Notes: generated from the letters alone by a model not told the origin. A stretch of 64,000 nucleotides of DNA from Shewanella nanhaiensis (GCF_019457885.1 NZ_JAHZST010000019.1:1-64000), one strand, 5' to 3'; counted from the first letter of the stretch, positions 25,853-35,735 are shown. Program-made: numbers and translations.

Positions 25853-26097
25853 TTATTTGAAGAGACTTAGTTAACTGTTAGTTTTTAAATTTAATCTAGC
25901 ACCTTGCATATCATCGCTTTGCAGATAAGTAGCACTAACCTTATTCAGCGTTATGGGTCATACAGCCGGAAACTGCAACTTCTCTAAGTAAAGGGGTGAC
26001 TATCATATTTAGCAGCTAGCTTTGTTTGGAAGTTTGACCCTAGTGGGCGAAACTTTTTCGCTGACATATAGCCTTCTTTACCATCTTAAAATTGGGC
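25853..26097. other. non-coding spacer
   Basis: No gene, repeat or RNA is recognised between the cytochrome terminator and the minus-strand terminator of the sulfatase/GH110 operon. Confidence 0.5.
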
Positions 26098-26139
26098 AAA
26101 AAAAAACCGAATTCAGGGTTTAACAAACCCAGAATTCGG
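26098..26139 (-). terminator. terminator of the GH110/sulfatase operon
   Basis: The arms CCGAATTCAGGGTTT and AAACCCAGAATTCGG pair with one mismatch. On the minus strand the stem is followed by nine T residues. It lies 215 bases beyond the last sulfatase stop. Confidence 0.85.
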
Positions 26140-26298
26140 CAAACAAAAGGAAAACTACACATTAAACCTAGCAATAAGGCATCAACATAGTGATTAACAA
26201 ATCTTCAGGAATGCCTGTCCAAGCGCCCTAAAGCAAAAGTGCAGCAGTGTCGCTTCAGCTCCACCAACTCATGGAGTGTTGATGAAACTGACTAATTC

Positions 26299-26333
26299 CT
26301 CCTATCAATCGCTGCACGAAATACTGATAGGAG
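26299..26333 (-). other. stem-loop just after the last gene of the operon
   Basis: CTCCTATCA and TGATAGGAG form a perfect 9-bp stem around a 17-base loop, about 20 bases past the sulfatase stop. There is no T-run, so it may stabilise the 3' end of the message rather than terminate it. Confidence 0.4.
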
Positions 26334-26354
26334 AAACTCTTTAGTCCCTTAACA

Positions 26355-27812
26355 TCAGAGCAGATCAGGTCGTTTAAGTATTGGGTTAACCCCCACATCC
26401 ATCTGCCACTCTAATAGGGTTTGCTTTAACTGAGCTACACGCTCCGGTTGCTGCTTAGAGATATCCATGGTTTCAGCAGGATCGGTGAGCAGATCATAAA
26501 GTTCCGTTTTACCAGAGACAAAAGCAATCAACTTCCAACGTTTACCTATAACGGCAGCATACGCATCTTCATAGTTGCGATATAAGATCACATGTTCGCG
26601 ACTCAATACCTCTCCCTTCAACATAGGCACTATGCTCTGACCATCCAACTCTTTAAAACTAGATGGATCTCCACCGGCAATATCGACAAATGTGGGTAAA
26701 ATATCTGTTGATAGCACCAACTGCTCCGATATTTGCGAGTTAGGTGTGACCCCAGGCCAACGTACCATTAATGGCACTCTTGCACCGCCTTCATACAAGG
26801 CTCGGCCTCCAATTTTGCCTCCGCGAAGAGGGGCATTGGTGAAGTATCCACCTTGATCTGAGTAAAAAATAACAACGGTATTGTCCGCCTGTCCAGAATC
26901 TTCTAAGGCTTGTAGAATGCGACCGACTGAGGTGTCTAAAGACTCAACCATGCTACCGAAATTGGCATATCTCTTATCTAAACCTCGGTCTAAATATTTT
27001 TGAGTAGCCGCCTTTGGCCCTTGGTGTGGTGTATGCACTGAGTAGTAGAAGTTAGTCAACATAAAGGGCTGATCTTTATCGTAATCATTGATAAAGTTCA
27101 CGACATCATCCGTTAAACGTTCAGTCAGATTCTTACCTTTGGGCGCATCGGGATAGGGGTTACGGTATGCCTCCCAAAATGGCGCGTGATAACTCTTTGG
27201 ATGACCCGCTGTCGATACTCCAAACTGCTCATCAAAGCCCTGCTTTATTGGAAAATACTCCTCTGAACCCAGATGCCATTTACCGGAAAACGCCGTGTAA
27301 TAACCTAAAGGCTTAACCGCTTCGGCGATGGATGTCACCTCCAGCGGTAGGTAGTTCCTAGAGGGTTCCTGAGCAGGATCTGTCGGCAACAGATGAAACT
27401 CTTTCGTCGCTCGATGAAATTTATCAAAACCTAGTTCAGTTTTGCCATCGGGAATATGCCGCGGCATCTTCAACCTCGCGGGGTGTTGCCCTGTGATAAC
27501 AGAGGCGCGACTTGGGCTACAGGTGGGCGATGCAACATAAGCCCGAGTAAACTCAAGACTCTGCTGTTTCAAACTATCTATGTTTGGTGTATCCCAACGA
27601 GCCGTGCGGTAACCTAAGTCTGTCCAGCCCAAGTCATCAGCAAACAGCAATAAAATATTAGGTTGCTTCTGAGCCTCGGCGACTGACTCAGTCGCTATGG
27701 CACCAACCTCAGAGCTGACAGACTCGTTTGTTGGCGAACATGCTTGTAGTAATCCCATGAATATCGGTACTAATACGGTACAAAGTGCTGTTTTACGGGT
27801 ATTCATTGTCAT
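26355..27812 (-). CDS. lipoprotein sulfatase, S1 family
   Basis: From the ATG at 27812 (GGAGAG 4 bases upstream) the 485-residue product has a lipobox LLQAC (Cys25), so it is a membrane-anchored lipoprotein facing the periplasm or cell surface. Active-site elements are D59-D60 in LFADDLGWTDLG, C98 in CSPSRASVITGQHP, GKWHLGSEEYFPIKQGFDEQFG and FYSDQGGYFTN. The usual SDNG is SDQG here, an Asn-to-Gln change at a metal-adjacent position. The start falls one base after the stop of the previous gene, so translation is coupled. It is the last gene of the four-gene run 32717-26355. Confidence 0.9.
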   Translation of the reverse strand: MTMNTRKTALCTVLVPIFMGLLQACSPTNESVSSEVGAIATESVAEAQKQPNILLLFADDLGWTDLGYRTARWDTPNIDSLKQQSLEFTRAYVASPTCSPSRASVITGQHPARLKMPRHIPDGKTELGFDKFHRATKEFHLLPTDPAQEPSRNYLPLEVTSIAEAVKPLGYYTAFSGKWHLGSEEYFPIKQGFDEQFGVSTAGHPKSYHAPFWEAYRNPYPDAPKGKNLTERLTDDVVNFINDYDKDQPFMLTNFYYSVHTPHQGPKAATQKYLDRGLDKRYANFGSMVESLDTSVGRILQALEDSGQADNTVVIFYSDQGGYFTNAPLRGGKIGGRALYEGGARVPLMVRWPGVTPNSQISEQLVLSTDILPTFVDIAGGDPSSFKELDGQSIVPMLKGEVLSREHVILYRNYEDAYAAVIGKRWKLIAFVSGKTELYDLLTDPAETMDISKQQPERVAQLKQTLLEWQMDVGVNPILKRPDLL

Positions 27813-27813
27813 T

Positions 27814-29394
27814 TTACTCTCCGGCACTGTTATCTATCGTTTTGCTCTCATCCTTAAAACGCTTTGGATGGTCAAACATCATGGCTTTAAACGATTGGCG
27901 ATGTTTGCTTCGTAATAGCTCGGAATTAAATAGATGCTCTGGCGGCGTTAATCCCTCTACATGGATTGGGGCTGGTTTATCCGCTTGCCAAGCGTGAATG
28001 CTTTGCTGCATCGATTTGACCTTAGCTTGATACTCGGGCATCTCAGCCAAATTATGATTCTCAAGGGGATCCTCGGCTAAATTGTATAACTCAAGCTTCC
28101 CTTTCTTGCCCGCTTTGGCTGGCATAATGAGCTTAAAATCCCCCTCTCTGAACATAAAGTCGGAGCGTTGGGAGAATGCCCTATTTTTCCAATTTTTAGC
28201 CTCTCCGGAAGTAAGCGAAAGTAGGGACTCTCCCTGCATTCCCATCGGTGCCTTGATATCAAGCATCTTCAATAGGGTCGGCATAACATCGATACTCTCC
28301 ACCACCTGCTCAACCACCCTACCGCGATTCATTAACTTGGCATAACTTGTGTTTTTTCCTGCTCGAATAATCAATGGAATACGACTTGAACCTTCATGCA
28401 TGACACCTTTAAACCACTTGCCATGATCCCCAAGCATATTGCCGTGATCGGCAGTAAACACCACAATAGTATTGTCAGCTAACCCTGAACTATCTAGGTA
28501 ATCCAAGACTCGTCCAACATTGTCATCCACATTAGACACATGGCCGAGGTATTGAGCCGTTAAGTCCCGCATCATCTGCTCATCATCGATCAGATGACGA
28601 GACTTCCCTTTTATCTTCTTCTCCAAAGCAACTTTACGGTCAGCCTTAACGCTTGCAGGAATATTAGGTACTGACAAGGTTTTGGGGTCGTACATAGAAG
28701 CATAAGGCTCTGTCACCATGTAGGGGCTATGGGGCTCGTTATAACTCAAAAATAGGAAGAAAGGTTTCTTCTCCTTTCTGGCCAAGTAATCCAACGCTTT
28801 GTCCGTCAACCAATAGGTTTCAAAATCCTCTTTGCCGAATCTGTATCGCCCCAAATCATGGCCAAGAGGATCATCTGGATAGGTGACGCTGCCCTTAATA
28901 GGCTTAAATGCATCATTGCCATGTTTAGCCACCATATACTGACGATAAGTTTCCAAACGGTTTGGACCTTCACTGCTACGAGCCCAAAACTCATCGAAGC
29001 CCCAATCATGCCACTCAGGATAAAAGTGTAGCTTGCCCGATATCGCAGTACGGTAACCTTCATGTTTAAGTATCGTCTGTAGATCAACCTCACCATCATT
29101 GGCTAAAGCCTGTTTACTGTTATCTATAACCCCATGGACGTGGGTATAGCGTGAGGTAAAAAACGAGCGTCGTGACGGTGAACAGATGGGGGCTACTGTA
29201 TAAGCAGTTTTATAGTAGGTCCCCTCTGATGCCAGCCTATCAAGATTAGGTGTTTTCACTACAGGGTGACCCGCCACCCCCATCACATTCCACTTCATCT
29301 CATCTGTCATGATAAACAGTAAGTTATCTTGGGCTTGTGAACTACTAAAGGGCAGTAAGCAAGCTAGGGCAGAAGCAAGTAATAAACGTCCCAT
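27814..29394 (-). CDS. secreted sulfatase, S1 family (choline-sulfatase/iduronate-sulfatase-like type)
   Basis: From the ATG at 29394 (GAGGAGAGGGG upstream) the protein is about 526 residues with a signal peptide ending SQA-QDN. C71 is in CSPSRRSFFTSRYTHVHG, and the later FTADHGNMLGDHGKWFKGVMHEGSSRIP is the pattern of choline-sulfatase- and iduronate-2-sulfatase-like S1 members. YNEPHSPY and GKLHFYPEWHDWGFDEF complete the pocket. The start overlaps the GH110 stop as TAATG, indicating tight coupling. It probably works in the periplasm on the same oligosaccharide as GH110. Confidence 0.9.
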   Translation of the reverse strand: MGRLLLASALACLLPFSSSQAQDNLLFIMTDEMKWNVMGVAGHPVVKTPNLDRLASEGTYYKTAYTVAPICSPSRRSFFTSRYTHVHGVIDNSKQALANDGEVDLQTILKHEGYRTAISGKLHFYPEWHDWGFDEFWARSSEGPNRLETYRQYMVAKHGNDAFKPIKGSVTYPDDPLGHDLGRYRFGKEDFETYWLTDKALDYLARKEKKPFFLFLSYNEPHSPYMVTEPYASMYDPKTLSVPNIPASVKADRKVALEKKIKGKSRHLIDDEQMMRDLTAQYLGHVSNVDDNVGRVLDYLDSSGLADNTIVVFTADHGNMLGDHGKWFKGVMHEGSSRIPLIIRAGKNTSYAKLMNRGRVVEQVVESIDVMPTLLKMLDIKAPMGMQGESLLSLTSGEAKNWKNRAFSQRSDFMFREGDFKLIMPAKAGKKGKLELYNLAEDPLENHNLAEMPEYQAKVKSMQQSIHAWQADKPAPIHVEGLTPPEHLFNSELLRSKHRQSFKAMMFDHPKRFKDESKTIDNSAGE

Positions 29395-31220
29395 TACCCC
29401 TCTCCTCGCAGCTTTTCCCAACCAGAAACGAACTGGCCATCGATAGAGAGGAGCTCACTGTGCCCAAAACCTGCAAACTCATTGCCTTGGTACACAAAAT
29501 TACTGGAACGCTCTACATGAATAGGTGCAAAAGTACTCTTTCTTTCAGGATACTCATTGGTTTTCACGACCTTATTATTCACAAAGGAGACCCCTTGAGT
29601 TCGGCTGGTAGTGAGAACTCGCTCGTTATAAACCCGAAACTCATTTTGGTGAATCTTCACATTCTGATGATAAGGAGTGGTCGCTTTACTCTTTCTACCA
29701 GGAACAATATCGATAGCAGAGCTGTCTTTAGCGTAGTTACAGTTATCGAAGATGTTATTACGGATCTCGACCGATTCAACTGGCCCAGACTCATACCACT
29801 TTAGTCCGCCTGAGCCTATCTTTATCGCCATCATAGGCGTACTAAAATAGTTGTTCTCAACAATGATCTTCCCAGAGACGGTCAACAAGGCACCTCGTGC
29901 TCGGTTACCAGTAAATCTGCAACCGCTGATCATTACATGATCAGGTTGCCAGGTCATATTATCCAACACATCATCTATCTTGAGCGCTGTATCTAATGGC
30001 TCTTTAAAGCTCACAGTCCAATACTTAGCATCTTGACGCACGGCTTTATCGACCACATTGTCATGGAAAACATTCAAGACACTGTCACTGAAGTTCACTT
30101 GACTACCAGGTTTAAAGATATCTATCCCTAACTGCTGATAATGTACTAACTCAAACGTGATTGTGTTCGAGTCATGTATCTCAGCAACCCTCGCATACAT
30201 TCCATGCACATTTGTGCCATCATCAATCTGTCCCTGAAACAGACAGTCTTTGAGGACGACATGCCCTTTACAGTTGATAAAATGTGTTGCATCGACGGTA
30301 GTTGAAACCGTACGCCCACTACCATCCCTTGGGTGAACATTCACCTTATCCAGCTTAATGCCGTCCGCAAGTTGAGCGATGACTCCCATGGCGCCAGAGT
30401 GGTGGATATCAATATTTTCCAGCCAAGTATTTTTGGTGTCTTGTACCGAGAAAGCGGGCCAATCTCGCCTCTCCTGCATAATGAGCAAGGTATTGCCCAC
30501 CTTGGGCAAAGTGGGGTACTTACCTTGTAAACGCAACACGCCGGGACGGATCTCGGTCGTCACAGGTTGGATCTCTCGCTGAAAATTGTCTCGCGCCATA
30601 TAAGCTTGCTTCTGTCGCTTAGTGTCAAACTCCAGCAAGTTTTTGATCACTGGGTTTTCAAAACCTTCCCCCACAAAAATAAAACGCCCATTCTCGACCT
30701 TGTAGCTAAAACCATCTTTAATCTTAAGATCGACATAGCTCTCTTTTTCATTTACCGCTTCAACAATACCCTCACAATGAAATGGCACATCCCAATCCAC
30801 AGAGAAATTTTTCAAAGTAATGCCGCTAGACTCACGAACAATAACAGGCACCATGCCGCCATGAAAAACGAAACGGGAACCCCGACCATCGATGATCAAG
30901 TTTTTAAACTCTGTCAGTGGAAAAGCCACCGGCTTGATACCGTCATCGTTGTTAGAGATATAATAGAAATCACGATCTGCCTTGGTACTCCAAAAGTCAT
31001 ATCGTCCAAAAGGAAATATAAGGGAAGTACCAGGGTGCTTTTTACAATATGCCAGCGCCTTTTGCAGTGCAGGAATAGCATCATCACCTGAGTTAGGTTT
31101 AAGCCCAAAATCTGTGATTGATATATGTTTCTCAGTCGCCAAAGAGTTAGATACACAACCAAGCGTGGTCGATGTAGCCATCATGGCGGAGATCGATTTA
31201 ATAAAAGTACGTCTTTGCAT
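29394..31220 (-). CDS. GH110 alpha-1,3-galactosidase, Tat-exported lipoprotein
   Basis: From the ATG at 31220 (GAGGAG 7 bases upstream) this 608-residue protein starts MQRRTFIKSISAMM, a twin-arginine signal, with a lipobox TLGC (Cys22). The body is a right-handed parallel beta-helix. The residues VDATHF (D310) and QIDDGTNVHG (D333, D334) lie 23-24 apart, matching in spacing and context the catalytic aspartates I recall for marine GH110 enzymes. GH110 removes terminal alpha-1,3-linked galactose by inversion, and marine members have been tied to carrageenan-degrading clusters. It is sandwiched and translationally coupled between sulfatase genes. A different beta-helix activity such as a lyase is less likely given the DDGTNVHG motif. 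Confidence 0.85.
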   Translation of the reverse strand: MQRRTFIKSISAMMATSTTLGCVSNSLATEKHISITDFGLKPNSGDDAIPALQKALAYCKKHPGTSLIFPFGRYDFWSTKADRDFYYISNNDDGIKPVAFPLTEFKNLIIDGRGSRFVFHGGMVPVIVRESSGITLKNFSVDWDVPFHCEGIVEAVNEKESYVDLKIKDGFSYKVENGRFIFVGEGFENPVIKNLLEFDTKRQKQAYMARDNFQREIQPVTTEIRPGVLRLQGKYPTLPKVGNTLLIMQERRDWPAFSVQDTKNTWLENIDIHHSGAMGVIAQLADGIKLDKVNVHPRDGSGRTVSTTVDATHFINCKGHVVLKDCLFQGQIDDGTNVHGMYARVAEIHDSNTITFELVHYQQLGIDIFKPGSQVNFSDSVLNVFHDNVVDKAVRQDAKYWTVSFKEPLDTALKIDDVLDNMTWQPDHVMISGCRFTGNRARGALLTVSGKIIVENNYFSTPMMAIKIGSGGLKWYESGPVESVEIRNNIFDNCNYAKDSSAIDIVPGRKSKATTPYHQNVKIHQNEFRVYNERVLTTSRTQGVSFVNNKVVKTNEYPERKSTFAPIHVERSSNFVYQGNEFAGFGHSELLSIDGQFVSGWEKLRGEG

Positions 31221-31232
31221 GATCACGCTCCT

Positions 31233-32717
31233 CTAATCACTCTTATTGCCACTTAGCTGATGGCGGGTACGATAGCTTTGGCACTCTGGGCTTTGGCATT
31301 TATCATGGTAAAAATCCAGCACCTCTCGGATCCCAACATCAGACTCAGGAAGTTGACCTTTATCACCCGTCTCAGCAACCCAGTTATTGAGAACTCCACG
31401 CATCTTAGTTAACTGGATTTTATAGGCAGCAATACCTGCTAAGTTATTAACTTCATGGGGATCATTATCCAAATCATATAGCTCCTCAGCAGGCTTACGC
31501 TCAGCCATTAACTGCGCCTCAATCTCATTAAACTCTCCAGCTGCGAAGGCTTTTTTATACTCCTTTACCAGAGGCCATTTATCACGATACTGTGCTTGCA
31601 TATAGGGACGCTCGGGGAAGTAATTACGGATATATTTAAACCTGTCGGTGCGCACTGAACGCATCTTTTCAAAGGTATAATCACAGCGGTCTCGAGCTGA
31701 GATAACCCAAGGCTTAGCTTGATAATCTGCAGCGAAGAAGTTTTCAGTTGTCATATATGCTGGGATATCGATACCGGCAAGACCTAAGCTACTACCACCA
31801 ATATCAAGACCGCGGATCAGCTCCTTACGTTCAGCCCCTAGCTCACGTAACTTATCGTTACCATTCATCCAGCTGATCACTAAAGGAACTTGAAGACCAC
31901 CGTCATACAGGAACTGTTTGTGTCGCAACAATCCCATGCCATGGTCGGTAAAGAAGAATACGATAGTGTTTTCCAGTAGGTTGTTATCTTTGAGTTCTTT
32001 AACTATCTCTCCCACATCAAGATCCGTCAGGTGGATATTCTCATAGTGGCGCGCCCAAGCGTCGCGAGTTAAAGGTTGATCATTATAGTAAGGCGGAAGC
32101 GTCACGCTGGCGCGATCGACTTTAACAGGGGGATTCTTGACTTTATATTTCCCGCCACGTAACTGGATCTGCCCAAAGAAAGGCTTGCCTGATTGAGCTA
32201 ACGTTTTACCCCAATCAAAATCTGGACCATTTTTTGCGCCTTGATGACCTGCTACAGGCCCAGGATGAAGTGAGTATAATTGACTACGATCGTAGTGAAA
32301 GTTGTAATCATCCTTACCAATATTAAAGGTTTCGTAACCGTTATCGCGAAATAGCTCAGGTACCGTTTTATGACCTTGAGGTAAGGTAATAGGGTTATAA
32401 TCGAAGCGGCCACTACGATGATTATGAAAGCCTAAAGTGGTTTGCATCTCACCAGAAATAATGGCGGAGCGAACAGCAGAACAAACTGCTGCAGGCATGA
32501 TCACCTTATCAAAGCGCACACCTTGACTAGCCAGCTGATCAATATTTGGAGTCGGTACAGTCTTGTCACCATAAGCCCCCATCCAATCATTCATATCTTC
32601 CACATAGATCCACAGAATGTTGGGCTGCTTTGTTATCTCTTTTGAAACCTTATCTTCCTCTGTGGCCTGACAACCAGCCATAAATAACAACAGGATGATG
32701 ACAATTCCGATACGCAT
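31233..32717 (-). CDS. lipoprotein sulfatase, S1 family, with CxAxR active site
   Basis: A 494-residue lipoprotein (lipobox MAGC, Cys16). The active-site Cys79 is in CSAVRSAIISGEMQTTLG, so the third position is Ala instead of Pro. The CxAxR form is accepted by formylglycine-forming enzymes. VEDMNDWMG carries the first metal Asp residues, and FFTDHGMGLLRHKQFLYDGGLQVPLVISW the later ones. This variant plus HNHRSGRFDYNP recalls heparan-N-sulfatase-like S1 members, but subfamily placement needs a search. GGAGATAAAAT precedes the ATG. It leads the operon with GH110, and the gap to GH110 is 12 bases. Confidence 0.9.
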   Translation of the reverse strand: MRIGIVIILLLFMAGCQATEEDKVSKEITKQPNILWIYVEDMNDWMGAYGDKTVPTPNIDQLASQGVRFDKVIMPAAVCSAVRSAIISGEMQTTLGFHNHRSGRFDYNPITLPQGHKTVPELFRDNGYETFNIGKDDYNFHYDRSQLYSLHPGPVAGHQGAKNGPDFDWGKTLAQSGKPFFGQIQLRGGKYKVKNPPVKVDRASVTLPPYYNDQPLTRDAWARHYENIHLTDLDVGEIVKELKDNNLLENTIVFFFTDHGMGLLRHKQFLYDGGLQVPLVISWMNGNDKLRELGAERKELIRGLDIGGSSLGLAGIDIPAYMTTENFFAADYQAKPWVISARDRCDYTFEKMRSVRTDRFKYIRNYFPERPYMQAQYRDKWPLVKEYKKAFAAGEFNEIEAQLMAERKPAEELYDLDNDPHEVNNLAGIAAYKIQLTKMRGVLNNWVAETGDKGQLPESDVGIREVLDFYHDKCQSPECQSYRTRHQLSGNKSD

Positions 32718-32783
32718 ATTTTATCTCCGATCACAGCTACTCTGTTTACTGTAGAACAGCTTTTAATTATAAGCTCGAACAAT

Positions 32784-32800
32784 AATACTATTAATATTAC
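32784..32800. promoter_or_regulatory. candidate island operator (site 2)
   Basis: AATACTATTAATATTAC, about 67-83 bases upstream of the first sulfatase of the GH110 operon, matches the core (A/G)CTATWWATA seen upstream of other island genes. Confidence 0.35.
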
Positions 32801-32906
32801 AATTAACATTCAACCCATAATTACAACATTAATACAACTTTACAGAGTTTTACATTGATAGCTAACACTAACTGCCTGCAACCAATGGGAAAGTAAGAGG
32901 AAAATA

Positions 32907-32934
32907 AAAAAGGCTTCAATATATGAAGCCTTTT
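32907..32934 (-). terminator. terminator of the TonB receptor gene
   Basis: AAAAGGCTTCA / TGAAGCCTTTT is a near-perfect stem with T-rich flanks, just after the receptor stop on the minus strand. Confidence 0.92.
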
Positions 32935-32955
32935 CAATTCAATCAAAATGTATGC

Positions 32956-35640
32956 TTAAAAGCGGTAGCTCAAGCCTAGGTGGAATCGACGACCATACAC
33001 ATAGTTCTCATACAAACGCTCATCAAACTCAGAGTACTGACGCTGCTCCGCCTCGGTTAAATTAATCGCATTAAAGCTAACAGTTAGATTTTTCAAAATA
33101 TCGTAACTGACCGAGTAATCCAGTTGACCATATGCATCACCAAAGACCACGTCATCTTGACGGCCATCAGGATCTAACAGGTACTTACCACGGTAGTTGT
33201 AAGCAAGACGAGTGCTGAATGCATCTTTCTCATAAAAAACAACGGCGTTATAGCTGTTCTTAGAGAGACCCGGCATACCGAAACTATTACTCACTCCCTC
33301 TTGGCTAAAGTCTGCATCACTGTCTTGATAGGTGTAGTTGAGGTTAACACCAAAGCCATTAAGCAAACCTGGCAAGTAATCAAACATATGCTGGAAAGCA
33401 ATTTCATACCCTTTAACTTTCGCACCCGCCCCGTTGACTGGCGTTATCAACTCAACATCCTGACCATCATCATTAACTGAATCGACTCGGGTATCAAAGA
33501 TAAAAGAGTCCACATCTTTATAGAAACCCGCCACCGAAAAGAGTGACGCTTCATCAAAGTACCACTCTAATGACAGGTCGTATGCGGTAGCGCGGTAGGG
33601 GTCTAGCTCTGGGTTACCACCTCGAATCTTGATAACCCCATCAACCTCACTTATCGCGCGGTGAGCAGACAGATCAGACAGAGCCGGACGAGACATCACT
33701 TTGGCAACAGCGCCACGTAATACAAGGTCATCTGATAAACCCAGCGCAAAGTTCAAGCTAGGTAACAGATCGCTATAATCATTTTCAACAGTTCTATCTA
33801 CGACAAGCGTGCTCTCATCAGTATCTAAGCCCATCCCTTTTGATTCGACATCGGTTTCAACATAGCGCGCGCCGAAATTACCTCTCAAGGGCATATCGCC
33901 AAACACTTGAGTAGCATAATCAAAACGAACATAGGCAGCCTGAGTCTGCTCAGTGACATCATAGGCAAAATCAGCAATAGGCTTAGTAGTTAAATCTTCA
34001 CCGCTCTCAACGGCAGCATCACGCAGTGCAAATAGATCCGTTTTAGACCAAGCTAAACTAGATTGCTCTGCATCCGAGCCAGCAAACAGATCTGAGACTG
34101 AATCGTTGAAAAACTCATTCAAACTGCGTCCAGCAAACTTTTTCACTACAACTTCATTTTTGATTCTAGTTTTGTTCTGATCTTTAAACATGGCGCCAAA
34201 CTGAACGCTACTGAGAAACTCAGAATCAAGTTCACCTTTAATATCAAATTTAAATGTATTTTTAGTATTTTCAATATTGAACAACTGCACTCGCAGGTTC
34301 GCAGGTTTATTCTGGTAGAGCTCACTGTCACCTGGATTTAAGGCCAGGCTATCAGGTCCAATAGCTTCTTTTTTCTTATCCTCGAAATAATTGATAACAG
34401 GAAATTGGCCATCAAGTGAATAATCCAGATCGAAGCGCTGATCAGCCTCAACGGTAGAGCGTATATTATTATCAGTATTGCGCTCTATGTGCGAATGGCC
34501 AATTTCAGATGAAAGCTCCCAATTATCATTAAGCATGTAGCTTCCACCTAATGTGGCCGTGATGGTTTCAGTTGTTTCCTCATTATACCAAGCACTGTTG
34601 AATACTTGAGCACCATCAATCTGGCCAGCAACTAAGGTACCATTCTCATTTATTACCGCAGAATCTGAGCCATCTAAAATCACTTGACCTGCCTTTTTAC
34701 CGAAAGGAAATCGAGTCTCCAGATAGGTTTCATCACGGATCTGATTTAGTTGACTGTAAAGCACATCAAGGTACAACTCTGAATCATCTGATGGTAAAAG
34801 CTGAAAAGATGCTGTCGCACCAGTACGGGTCCGCTCTTTAGTGCCAGTTTGATGACGTAAACGGTTCAAGTATGAAAACTCATCGCCTACCTCTGCACCT
34901 TCAACTAAACCGTCCTTCTCTTCAACATTATACTCACGCCAACCCCAGCCACGTAATGCCTCCTCTTGTAAGGTACGTACAGAGTGGTTCGCAGACAGTA
35001 AAAAACCAAAGGTTTCATCTTCATTTTTACGGCTAATCATGCCTGACAAGCGAGGCTCAGTCTTACCCGTTAAGTCAGAGTAATCAGCAAATGCCGACAA
35101 TTTTGCTTTATTATCCTTAAAATCCAGCGCTCTTCGAGTAACCAGATTTACCGTGGCACCAATCCCCCCCTCTTCCATATCGGCGGTAGGGCTTTTGATA
35201 ACCTGAAGAGCGGACAGATGTTCAGAAGCAATCGTATCGAAAGAGAATTCACGTCCTTCACCAGAAGCACTTGCCTGACTTTGTCCATTGACAGTCACAT
35301 TGGTCAATCCAGGATCAACACCACGTACACTGACTAATGCCCCTTCACCGGAATCACGGGTCACTGTAACGCCAGTAACACGTTGAAGCGCATCGGCAAC
35401 ATTCTCATCTGGTAATTTTCCGATATCTTCAGCAGATATCATATCCGCCACTTGATTGGCATATCGCTTATCGTTGAGGGCTTTTTTCAAGCTAGACTTG
35501 ATCCCCCGCACCTCAATGACCTCCATCTCTTTATTGTTGTTTTTCTTCTGAGCATCATCGGCAGCAAGCGCTTGCCCGGATAAACCGGAAATAACACTGA
35601 TACACGCCAAAGATACCGCACTCTTACGGAACCAAGCCAT
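32956..35640 (-). CDS. TonB-dependent receptor of the polysaccharide island
   Basis: An 894-residue outer-membrane receptor. The signal peptide ends at QALA-ADD, and a short N-terminal region holds the TonB box (MEVIEVRGI). The plug domain shows ISAEDIGKLPDENVADALQRVTGVTVTRDSGEG and VSVRGVDPGLTNVTVNGQ. A 22-strand barrel ends FHLGLSYRF. This plug sequence is typical of the large Alteromonadales receptors for oligosaccharides. No SusD homologue is present, as expected outside Bacteroidetes. It should import the sulfated galactan fragments. The ribosome-binding site is GGGAGGGA, and the gene is divergent from a sulfatase operon with about 300 bases between. Confidence 0.93.
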   Translation of the reverse strand: MAWFRKSAVSLACISVISGLSGQALAADDAQKKNNNKEMEVIEVRGIKSSLKKALNDKRYANQVADMISAEDIGKLPDENVADALQRVTGVTVTRDSGEGALVSVRGVDPGLTNVTVNGQSQASASGEGREFSFDTIASEHLSALQVIKSPTADMEEGGIGATVNLVTRRALDFKDNKAKLSAFADYSDLTGKTEPRLSGMISRKNEDETFGFLLSANHSVRTLQEEALRGWGWREYNVEEKDGLVEGAEVGDEFSYLNRLRHQTGTKERTRTGATASFQLLPSDDSELYLDVLYSQLNQIRDETYLETRFPFGKKAGQVILDGSDSAVINENGTLVAGQIDGAQVFNSAWYNEETTETITATLGGSYMLNDNWELSSEIGHSHIERNTDNNIRSTVEADQRFDLDYSLDGQFPVINYFEDKKKEAIGPDSLALNPGDSELYQNKPANLRVQLFNIENTKNTFKFDIKGELDSEFLSSVQFGAMFKDQNKTRIKNEVVVKKFAGRSLNEFFNDSVSDLFAGSDAEQSSLAWSKTDLFALRDAAVESGEDLTTKPIADFAYDVTEQTQAAYVRFDYATQVFGDMPLRGNFGARYVETDVESKGMGLDTDESTLVVDRTVENDYSDLLPSLNFALGLSDDLVLRGAVAKVMSRPALSDLSAHRAISEVDGVIKIRGGNPELDPYRATAYDLSLEWYFDEASLFSVAGFYKDVDSFIFDTRVDSVNDDGQDVELITPVNGAGAKVKGYEIAFQHMFDYLPGLLNGFGVNLNYTYQDSDADFSQEGVSNSFGMPGLSKNSYNAVVFYEKDAFSTRLAYNYRGKYLLDPDGRQDDVVFGDAYGQLDYSVSYDILKNLTVSFNAINLTEAEQRQYSEFDERLYENYVYGRRFHLGLSYRF

Positions 35641-35735
35641 AAATCCCTCCCTTCAATCTATTAGTTATAGCAGTAAAAAACTTTATTCAGGCAGAGATAG
35701 GATCCTACGTTGCCAAGATAACGTTTCTATTTATT

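Noticed and set aside
30567..31091. 174-codon open frame on the plus strand inside the GH110 gene
   Set aside because: It is antisense to a well-supported beta-helix enzyme, and its residue pattern is that of a shadow frame.
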